Shown piece after piece: positions 1 to 4,538 of a stretch of DNA of 6,358 nt. The DNA is from SAR86 cluster bacterium. GTDB lineage: Bacteria > Pseudomonadota > Gammaproteobacteria > Pseudomonadales > Azotimanducaceae. The notes under the pieces are model-generated. The model did not search any database, was not told the origin of the DNA, and was given only the letters and a program-made list of their open reading frames with translations. The stretch covers positions 1 through 6,358 of the forward strand of contig JABMOJ010000501.1 in NCBI GenBank assembly GCA_013204195.1, in the 5' to 3' direction. Numbering within the stretch: the first letter of the stretch is position 1; each line of letters starts with the position of its first letter. Made by a program: the position numbers and the translations under genes.

Positions 1-767
1 TGAGTGCAGCGGTTGTCCCACATGGTCAGGGTCCGCTTGTGCCAGCGTACTCGACAGCCGAAGGAGGGCGAGACCGCGACGTCGTTGAGATACTTGAGCA
101 GTGGCGTACTTTCAGCCAGGGTCATATTGGTAAAGTGGATAGTATAGACGGGGTTGATCCACAGGGCTTTTCTGCCGGTGACGGGATGTGTGCGAATGAC
201 CGGATGGATCATGGTCGCCGGTTCTTCCGTCGCATTAGTGATTGTCATACTCTCCAGGTGGTCTTTGAGTTTCGCCTGGGGCCCGTAGGAGCGCGTGGCG
301 CTATGTACTGCGGTCATATTCTCCAGTAGGTCTTGCATGCCGGCAGACAGCGATTCATAAGCCGCATATAAGTTAGTGTAAAGCGTGTCGCCACCCACTG
401 GCGGTACATCTATAGCGTACAGCAGCGTCCTCGCTGGCGGATTTTGCTGGAACGTAAAGTCGGTGTGCCAGCCGGCGCCGAAAGTATGTGCCGTCTTCTC
501 TGTGGCTTCCTTGATAATCGGCACGACATCAGGATAGTCCGTCAGTCCCGTGAGGTAAGGCGTCTCGCCGACCCCGCCTTGGCGTTGAGTGAGTTCGAGT
601 AACGACTTTGGGTTGAGATCTTGATCGGGAAAACTCAGTACCAGATATTGGTGAAACGCCTCGTCGATTTGAGTTTGTTGGTTCCCGGTCAATGGCCGCG
701 AAAGGTCAATGCCTGATACAACAGCGCCCATGGCGCCACTAATAGGGGTGATCTGCAGACTATCCAT
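1..767 (-). CDS. TauD/TfdA-family Fe(II)/2-oxoglutarate-dependent dioxygenase (partial, C-terminus outside window)
   Basis: The minus strand from the ATG at 767-765 reads open for 255 codons to the window edge. It matches the TauD/TfdA family, soluble enzymes that couple 2-oxoglutarate decarboxylation to hydroxylation of sulfonates, sulfate esters, phenoxyacetates or other small acids. Visible marks are the iron-binding HxD in GWHTDFTF (H101, D103), PPVGGDTLYTN at about 122-132, HPVIRTHPVTGRKALW near 188-203, and the start of the family's WDNRxTQH motif (WDNRCT, 250-255). The distal His of the iron triad and the 2-oxoglutarate-binding Arg would lie just past the edge; full family members are about 280-300 residues. 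Asn95 of E. coli TauD, a taurine contact, aligns with a Gly (residue 97) in the segment GAGWHTD, so taurine is probably not the substrate. A modest GAGGG ribosome site lies about 9-10 nt before the start. The gene is divergent from the MarR-GNAT gene, a likely regulator. Family assignment is firm; substrate is unknown. Confidence 0.93.
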   Translation of the reverse strand, partial: MDSLQITPISGAMGAVVSGIDLSRPLTGNQQTQIDEAFHQYLVLSFPDQDLNPKSLLELTQRQGGVGETPYLTGLTDYPDVVPIIKEATEKTAHTFGAGWHTDFTFQQNPPARTLLYAIDVPPVGGDTLYTNLYAAYESLSAGMQDLLENMTAVHSATRSYGPQAKLKDHLESMTITNATEEPATMIHPVIRTHPVTGRKALWINPVYTIHFTNMTLAESTPLLKYLNDVAVSPSFGCRVRWHKRTLTMWDNRCT

Positions 768-800
768 CTATTTACTGCCCTCGATAAGTCATCTTCAGGA

Positions 801-821
801 CCGGCAGTGATCATTGGCCGG
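801..821. repeat. Inverted repeat CCGGC-N11-GCCGG upstream of the dioxygenase gene
   Basis: Perfect 5-bp arms CCGGC (801-805) and GCCGG (817-821) flank an 11-nt spacer containing the palindrome TGATCA (808-813). It starts 34 bp upstream of the dioxygenase start codon and 10 bp downstream of its candidate -10 box. It could be an operator or a 5' leader hairpin. Arms this short also occur by chance, so this is only a candidate. Confidence 0.3.
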
Positions 822-905
822 ATTGTTGTCATTATGCCAAATAAGCGGTCCGGGCGTTAGCTGAGGATTGTAATAACCTGTGGGAAGGGGGATTATATGA
901 TAGTT

Positions 906-929
906 CTTACGTAATAGCTTACATAAATG
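906..929. promoter_or_regulatory. Tandem TTAC(G/A)TAA element, candidate operator of the MarR-GNAT gene
   Basis: Two 12-bp units lie head to tail: CTTACGTAATAG (906-917) and CTTACATAAATG (918-929), matching at 9 of 12 positions. The first contains the perfect 8-bp palindrome TTACGTAA and the second its near copy TTACATAA. The pair begins 5 bp after the TATGAT candidate -10, so it would cover the transcription start. MarR proteins typically bind AT-rich palindromes over their own promoters, so autoregulation is a reasonable inference. No binding is demonstrated. Confidence 0.4.
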
Positions 930-930
930 G

Positions 931-943
931 CCTGTGCAACAGG
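931..943. repeat. Small dyad CCTGT-GCA-ACAGG in the MarR-GNAT leader
   Basis: Perfect 5-bp arms (931-935 and 939-943) surround a 3-nt centre, extendable by a G-T and a G-C pair to 929-945. It ends 9 bp before the GGAGG ribosome-binding site at 953-957. It could act as a second operator or as a leader hairpin close to the ribosome site. Confidence 0.3.
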
Positions 944-961
944 TCGCGTAACGGAGGCGAT

Positions 962-2011
962 ATGGATCTGATGAAAGATCTTGGTAGTTTGGGGCTGGGG
1001 AGCCGTCTCAAGCGGTTGTCGGACAAAATAATGCAGGACGGTATTCGGGTTTACCGTGAGTCTGGCGTTGACTTTGAGCCTCGGTGGTTTCCGCTGTATC
1101 AATACCTTGATCGATTTGGGCCGAGTCCGGTGATGGATATTGCTCGTGGTCTGGGTATCTCTCATCCCGCGGTCAATCAGGTGGCTGGCCAAATGGTGCA
1201 AGCGAGATTGATTGCGATGTATCGCGATGCCCGTGATAAACGTCGGCGCTTGCTGGCATTGACCAGTGAGGGGCGGGCGCTGAAACCGGTCCTGACAAGC
1301 CTGTGGTCGAGCATTAGCGTTGCGGTCAATGGCGTGCTTGATGAGTCTCAAGTCGCCTTTCTGCAGGATCTCGATGCTATCGAGATGGCACTGGACAGAC
1401 AGGGTTTGTATGCACGATTACAGCTGACGGATGCAGTGACTGCCGACCACGCGCGGCTCGACCGTCCGCGGCCCGACCGATTGCGGCCCGACCGATCGCG
1501 GCCCGACCGATCGCCGCCGGAGTTGGTGATAGAGGGTTTCCAGCCGGTGCTGGCCGACGCGTTCCGACGTATTAACGAGGAATGGATTACGGAGTATTTC
1601 AAGCTGGAACCGGCTGATCAAAAGGCGCTAGGAGATCCGCACCGATCGATCCTGGAAGCCGGCGGCGATATCCTGTTTGTGCGTGATACTCGAACCGCCG
1701 AGATCTTGGGGACCTGCGCGTTGATCAAGCATAATAAGGGTCTGGCGGAGCTGGCAAAGATGGGGGTGGCGAAGCAAGCCCGGGGGCGTGGGGCAGGCTT
1801 GCTGCTGGTAGAGGCTATTATCCGTCGAGCCAGTGAGTTGGGTTTTCAGCGTTTGTTTCTGGAAACCAATTCGCGGTTGGAGCCGGCCTTAAAAATCTAT
1901 CGACAGGTGGGTTTCCAGCAATGCGAACCGCCCCGCCCCTCGGATTATGAGCGGTCTAATGTCTATATGGAGTTGGCGCTTACTAACTCGCTGAACTCTA
2001 TTAAACCTTAA
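962..2011 (+). CDS. MarR-family transcriptional regulator fused to a GNAT N-acetyltransferase
   Basis: The 349-residue protein has two domains. Residues about 15-150 form a MarR winged-helix domain: the helix-turn-helix lies near 54-84 (MDIARGLGISHPAVNQVAGQ) and the basic wing near 89-107 (DARDKRRRLLALTSEGRAL). Residues about 187-340 form a GNAT domain whose acetyl-CoA loop is Q272-A-R-G275-R-G277 in the QxxGxG pattern, followed by LFLETN and the typical ALKIYRQVGF segment (309-318). MarR-GNAT fusions are a known architecture: the MarR half binds DNA as a dimer and the GNAT half may acetylate a small molecule or protein. The linker (about 155-186) is Arg/Pro/Asp-rich and encoded by 15-bp tandem repeats. 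GGAGG at 953-957 sits only 4 nt before the chosen ATG; the ATG at 971 (Met4) is an alternative with 13-nt spacing. The gene is divergent from the dioxygenase gene, suggesting it regulates that gene, itself, or both. Ligand and acetyl acceptor are unknown. Confidence 0.93.
   Translation: MDLMKDLGSLGLGSRLKRLSDKIMQDGIRVYRESGVDFEPRWFPLYQYLDRFGPSPVMDIARGLGISHPAVNQVAGQMVQARLIAMYRDARDKRRRLLALTSEGRALKPVLTSLWSSISVAVNGVLDESQVAFLQDLDAIEMALDRQGLYARLQLTDAVTADHARLDRPRPDRLRPDRSRPDRSPPELVIEGFQPVLADAFRRINEEWITEYFKLEPADQKALGDPHRSILEAGGDILFVRDTRTAEILGTCALIKHNKGLAELAKMGVAKQARGRGAGLLLVEAIIRRASELGFQRLFLETNSRLEPALKIYRQVGFQQCEPPRPSDYERSNVYMELALTNSLNSIKP
1459..1518 (+). repeat. Four tandem 15-bp repeats inside the MarR-GNAT linker
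   Basis: Four contiguous 15-bp units, consensus CGACCGATCGCGGCC, run 1459-1473, 1474-1488, 1489-1503 and 1504-1518; neighbouring units differ at one to three positions. Being a multiple of three, they stay in frame and encode DRPRP, DRLRP, DRSRP and DRSPP (residues 167-186). The unit contains the palindrome CGATCG. The repeat looks like replication-slippage expansion of a flexible charged linker, so copy number could vary among strains. Confidence 0.9.
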
Positions 2012-2031
2012 AAAATGGCATAGCTGTAGCG

Positions 2032-2051
2032 GGTCCGTTAATATGCGGGCC
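2032..2051 (+). other. Possible hairpin between the MarR-GNAT and DUF1653 genes
   Basis: GGTCCG (2032-2037) can pair with CGGGCC (2046-2051) through five Watson-Crick pairs and one G-U, with an 8-nt loop. GTCCG (2033-2037) can alternatively pair with CGGAC (2064-2068). No T-tract follows, so it is not a standard intrinsic terminator. It could be a weak attenuating or leader structure, or chance. Confidence 0.25.
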
Positions 2052-2082
2052 AGCGACTGGATACGGACAATCGGTGAATTTT

Positions 2083-2361
2083 ATGCATAAAACAGAGACC
2101 TTCTTGGCCGGACACTATCGCCACTACAAGGGGCAGCATTACGAGGTGGTGCTGGTGGCTAATCACAGCGAGACCGAGGAGCCGCTGGTGATCTATCGTT
2201 GCCTGTATGGCGACTTCAGCTGGTGGGCCAGGCCCTTAGCCATGTTTGCTGAGTCTGTGCGCATAGACGGTGAGTCAGTGCCCCGGTTTGCCTATATCGG
2301 TCCTGCCCCAGACCCGGTGATAGTCCCCCCTGGTGAGCCCACCCTCGGCGAGGCCAGCTAG
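2083..2361 (+). CDS. DUF1653 family protein
   Basis: This 92-residue protein is a clear member of DUF1653 (PF07866), small bacterial proteins of unknown function. The family signatures are all present in order: YRHYKGQHYEV (12-22), HSET (28-31), a YRCLYGD segment (38-44), WARPLAMF (48-55) and PRFAYIG (67-73). A Pro-rich tail of about 18 residues follows the conserved domain. No signal peptide or membrane segment is visible, so it should be cytosolic. The ATG at 2083 is preferred because GGTGA (2073-2077), a match to the 3' half of the AGGAGGTGA consensus, lies 5 nt upstream. An in-frame GTG at 2074 would add three residues but overlaps that site. Its stop codon directly abuts the rlmA start (TAGATG), so the two genes are almost certainly co-transcribed and probably translationally coupled. 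Whether it acts with RlmA is not known. Confidence 0.93.
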   Translation: MHKTETFLAGHYRHYKGQHYEVVLVANHSETEEPLVIYRCLYGDFSWWARPLAMFAESVRIDGESVPRFAYIGPAPDPVIVPPGEPTLGEAS

Positions 2362-3213
2362 ATGCGCTGGCGTTGCCCGATTTGTGCGGGTGACCTGGCG
2401 TTGCTCCAAGACGGTGCTCGCTGTCAACTGGGTCATCAGTTTGATCGGGCCCGGCAAGGGTATATCAACCTGTTGCCCGTGAATCACAAAGGCAGCCGAG
2501 AGCCCGGCGACGGGGCAGAGATGATCAAAGCCCGGCAGGCATTTCTGGCGGCCGGTCATTATCAGCCTCTGGCAAATCGGCTGGTGGCTATTGTCTGTGA
2601 CGGGGTGCGTGACAGGGTGCGTGACAGCTCGCGCATTGCTGGGCCGGTCAATGTTCTGGACTGTGGCTGTGGCGAGGGTTACTACACGAGTGCGCTGGCT
2701 GCGGGATTACGGGAACTGCATACACCTTCTCGAGTCACTGGCCTCGACATTTCTCGAATGGCGCTGCGCCTGGCATCCCGTCAGCATGCCGGGATCGAGT
2801 TTGCTGTTGCCAGCAATTTTCATTTGCCGGTACAAGATGATCAAATCGATGTGATGATCCGAATCTTTGCGCCGGGTGATTTCGGTGAAGTCCGCAGAGT
2901 ATTAAGCCCTCAGGGCATCATTATTGTCGTGTCTCCCGGGCCAAGACATTTATACGAGCTGAAACAGGGGATCTACGCCGAACCACGGAATCACGTAGCG
3001 CCAACGATGCCCGAAGGCTTTGACTGCCTGCTCGAAGACACGCTGCAGTTCCCTGTGGTGTTGCAGGCTCGAGAAGAGATTGACGCGCTGTTGACCATGA
3101 CGCCGTTTGTATGGACGGCTCGACGTGAGACCGTCAGCGAACTGGATCATCTCACGCAGCTGACAACACAAGCGGATTTTATCATTCGCTGTTACCAGCC
3201 CATTGCTGTTTAA
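2362..3213 (+). CDS. rlmA: 23S rRNA (guanine-N1)-methyltransferase RlmA (RrmA)
   Basis: RlmA uses S-adenosylmethionine to methylate N1 of G745 (E. coli numbering) in helix 35 of 23S rRNA. The N-terminal zinc-binding module shows C5-x2-C8 and C21-x3-H25, followed by the strongly family-specific stretch FDRARQGYINLLPV (27-40) and then GDGAEMIKARQAFLAAGHYQPL (49-70). The SAM-binding Rossmann motif I is VLDCGCGEGYY (98-108), followed by GLDIS (127-131). Further signatures are IRIFAP (166-171), SPGPRHLYELK (191-201) and MTPFVW (246-251). It has 283 residues against 269 in E. coli; part of the extra length is a four-residue duplication at 82-89, between the zinc module and the SAM domain. The start abuts the upstream DUF1653 stop, with GCGAGG 8 nt before the ATG. 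The gram-negative subtype RlmA(I), acting on G745, fits better than the gram-positive RlmA(II), acting on G748. Confidence 0.95.
   Translation: MRWRCPICAGDLALLQDGARCQLGHQFDRARQGYINLLPVNHKGSREPGDGAEMIKARQAFLAAGHYQPLANRLVAIVCDGVRDRVRDSSRIAGPVNVLDCGCGEGYYTSALAAGLRELHTPSRVTGLDISRMALRLASRQHAGIEFAVASNFHLPVQDDQIDVMIRIFAPGDFGEVRRVLSPQGIIIVVSPGPRHLYELKQGIYAEPRNHVAPTMPEGFDCLLEDTLQFPVVLQAREEIDALLTMTPFVWTARRETVSELDHLTQLTTQADFIIRCYQPIAV
2603..2627 (+). repeat. Perfect 12-bp tandem duplication within rlmA
   Basis: GGGTGCGTGACA occurs twice back to back (2603-2614, 2615-2626), with the period extending one further base. In frame it encodes V82-R-D-R followed by V86-R-D-S, a four-residue insertion in the linker before the SAM domain. 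The perfect identity suggests recent slippage. It does not disturb any recognised motif. Confidence 0.85.
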
Positions 3214-3235
3214 GCCCCGCGGTCAATCATCTCGA

Positions 3236-4300
3236 TTAAGATGCCTTTTTGGTGAGCTTGGCCCAGTCAAGCTCAAGGCACATCTGGCCGCTGCGATTGG
3301 CCATCACCATAAACATCTCGTTACCACGGTCGGTCTCGCCGACAATCATCGAGGCAATCACGGCCATGATCAGACCCGCTGGCGCATGATTGCGGTAATA
3401 GCTGAACGCCTTGTTGAAATTCAGATCAACTTTATAAGACTTCAGTACACCCAGGTAATGCTTTAACAATTGTTGTTCTTCTTTAAGGCGCACTTCCGGT
3501 AGCAGCGATGTGCCCAGAAAATAGCTGGCGTCGGCCAACGGACAGCCCAGTGCGATTGACTGCCAGTCAACTACTGCCAGCGGATAGGGCCCACCGAACA
3601 TCATATTGTCGAGCCGGTAATCCACATGAACCAATGCTGGCGGACCATCGTAGAAGTTGCTGTAGGCATCTAGTCGTTCGCCAACCAACCTGCAGGTTTT
3701 GATATAATCATTGTCCAACAGACCGGTGTAGCGTGCCTGGAAACCGGGCTCCAGCATGTTATAGAGACCCTGGACCATCTCGGCGTTTTCTGGCGTCATA
3801 CTGCCGTTGAGTAAGGGGTACTGCAGCAGAGATTTATCTCCCCACCGTGGGCCTTGCAACTTCGCCAGTTGCTCTAGTGCCAAGGCGGCTTGGTCGACGG
3901 TGCAACCAGCCAATTGATCACCCTGTTCCCCCGGTGCCAGGTCTTCCATAACAATAACGAAATCATGAGTGGTTTCATCAGCGATGGCGAACAGCACGTC
4001 AGGGGTTTGTATGTCGACACTGTCCTGCAAATTTTCGTAGAAGAAGACCTCCCGAATATAATTCTGCAGGTCAATACCGCTTTGTTTGCTGGTGGGGTCT
4101 GAGGATGCGAATTTGCCTACCACAGACGGGGGAACGCCAGAGCCCGACAAGGTGAAACGGACATTCTCACCCACTTGACCGGTGCCAATGGTCACAGCGT
4201 CGAAAGCCTCCACGCGGCCATCCCGGCCAGCGTGTTGAAGGACCAGCGTGAGCCACTCGGGCGTGACCTGATCGGGGCGAGTTATCAATGTGGGCGACAT
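3236..4300 (-). CDS. Aminoglycoside phosphotransferase / ecdysteroid kinase-like protein
   Basis: This 354-residue protein has the bilobal kinase-like fold of the APH (PF01636)/EcKL (PF02958) group, which phosphorylates small molecules with ATP. Visible marks are an N-terminal TPEWLTLVLQ helix (13-22), a loop GTGQVGENVRF (39-49), the probable ATP-binding K63 in VVGKFA, a Glu at 84 in REVFFYE, the hinge VIVMEDLAP (115-123) and the conserved GDQLAGCTVDQA (127-138). The catalytic HxDxxxxN is H225-V-D227 through N232, and the metal-binding Asp is D245 in VVDWQS. The catalytic set is complete, so it is probably active. Members of this subfamily are common in environmental proteobacteria and actinobacteria with undefined substrates; antibiotic resistance should not be assumed. 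Length and the N-terminal motif support the ATG at 4300, though no good ribosome site precedes it. It is convergent with rlmA (22-bp gap) and divergent from the photolyase gene. Confidence 0.9.
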   Translation of the reverse strand: MSPTLITRPDQVTPEWLTLVLQHAGRDGRVEAFDAVTIGTGQVGENVRFTLSGSGVPPSVVGKFASSDPTSKQSGIDLQNYIREVFFYENLQDSVDIQTPDVLFAIADETTHDFVIVMEDLAPGEQGDQLAGCTVDQAALALEQLAKLQGPRWGDKSLLQYPLLNGSMTPENAEMVQGLYNMLEPGFQARYTGLLDNDYIKTCRLVGERLDAYSNFYDGPPALVHVDYRLDNMMFGGPYPLAVVDWQSIALGCPLADASYFLGTSLLPEVRLKEEQQLLKHYLGVLKSYKVDLNFNKAFSYYRNHAPAGLIMAVIASMIVGETDRGNEMFMVMANRSGQMCLELDWAKLTKKAS

Positions 4301-4347
4301 AGGTATTCACAGTTTGAGTGTCGTGCAAGAATAGGTTCAGTGAGAGT

Positions 4348-4384
4348 CTGATGCAACTTCGAGTTGTGGGTTTATCGGCATCAG
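4348..4384. repeat. Nested inverted repeat in the kinase/photolyase promoter region
   Basis: Perfect 7-bp arms CTGATGC (4348-4354) and GCATCAG (4378-4384) enclose 23 nt. Sharing the last base of the left arm is a second dyad, CAACT-TCG-AGTTG (4354-4366). The right outer arm overlaps the candidate photolyase -35 box. In the opposite direction the element would fall in the kinase 5' leader. It is a candidate operator or leader structure. Confidence 0.45.
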
Positions 4385-4403
4385 GTTGTGAGTGATTTAA
4401 AAT
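4375..4403 (+). promoter_or_regulatory. Candidate sigma-70 promoter for the photolyase gene
   Basis: TCGGCA (4375-4380, 4 of 6 to TTGACA) and TAAAAT (4398-4403, 5 of 6 to TATAAT) are separated by the optimal 17 nt. Transcription would begin near 4410 and give a leader of about 130 nt. Prediction rests only on consensus matching. Confidence 0.35.
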
Positions 4404-4423
4404 AGCGCGGCTGAGGTGCTCAA
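4395..4423 (-). promoter_or_regulatory. Candidate promoter for the kinase gene
   Basis: On the minus strand TTGAGC (complement of 4418-4423) and TTAAAT (complement of 4395-4400) are 17 nt apart, each 4 of 6 to consensus. This overlaps the candidate photolyase promoter on the other strand, which would make the two compete. It is a weak consensus-only call. Confidence 0.25.
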
Positions 4424-4538
4424 GTTGATAAGCGCCAGCTCGCTTGGCGGAGCTTTTAACCCCGCAGGTCGTCGCGTGCATTATGCCGGCGAGTCTGAAC
4501 AAAATAACAGCAGCAGCGACTGCCCCTGGTGAGTACCG

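Larger units (their letters stand above)
768..961. promoter_or_regulatory. Divergent intergenic region between dioxygenase and MarR-GNAT genes
   Basis: This 194-bp non-coding stretch must hold the promoters for both divergent genes. On the plus strand TATGAT at 896-901 is a good -10 box (5 of 6), but the best upstream match, TTGTAA at 868-873, is spaced too far (22 nt) to be convincing. On the minus strand CATAAT (complement of 831-836) is a possible -10 for the dioxygenase, without a good -35. The region also carries dyads at 801-821 and 931-943 and a tandem element at 906-929, listed separately. No gene or RNA is apparent in it. Confidence 0.55.
4301..4538. promoter_or_regulatory. Divergent intergenic region between kinase and photolyase genes
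   Basis: This 238-bp non-coding region should carry promoters for both flanking genes. It holds a nested inverted repeat (4348-4384) and overlapping candidate promoters on each strand, listed separately. AGCTC (4437-4441) and GAGCT (4450-4454) form a 5-bp hairpin followed by a short T run, too weak to call a terminator. GGTGAG (4528-4533) is the photolyase ribosome-binding site. I found no LexA-type CTGT-N8-ACAG box. Confidence 0.55.

Noticed and set aside
39..329. Open 96-codon plus-strand frame
   Set aside because: It lies wholly antisense to the dioxygenase gene, whose family motifs are clear, and has no recognisable domain or ribosome site.
893..1351. Open 152-codon minus-strand frame opposite the MarR domain
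   Set aside because: It is antisense to a strongly supported MarR-GNAT gene, has low-complexity composition with many Gln/His/Arg/Thr, and shows no recognisable domain. It is best explained as a shadow frame.
1459..1518. Possible CRISPR or iteron array
   Set aside because: Units are contiguous 15-mers with no spacers and lie in frame inside a coding linker, so neither a CRISPR nor a replication origin fits.
1348..1621. Minus-strand Arg/Ser/Gly-rich frames opposite the GNAT linker
   Set aside because: Their apparent repeats are the reverse translation of the 15-bp tandem repeats in the sense gene, not an independent protein.
3214..3235. Bidirectional terminator between rlmA and the kinase gene
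   Set aside because: The 22-bp gap contains only the short palindrome CCGCGG, with no stable stem-loop and no T-tract on either strand.
4437..4457. Intrinsic terminator AGCTC-loop-GAGCT plus T run
   Set aside because: Only a 5-bp stem with an 8-nt loop and four Ts, and it sits in a divergent promoter region where no transcript needs to end.
4167..4502. Open 111-codon minus-strand frame crossing the kinase start
   Set aside because: It overlaps the well-supported kinase N-terminus in another frame and has no domain signature; the non-overlapping part reads as promoter region.
4301..4538. SOS (LexA) box upstream of the photolyase
   Set aside because: No CTGT-N8-ACAG pattern is present; an isolated ACAG near 4506 has no partner at the right distance.
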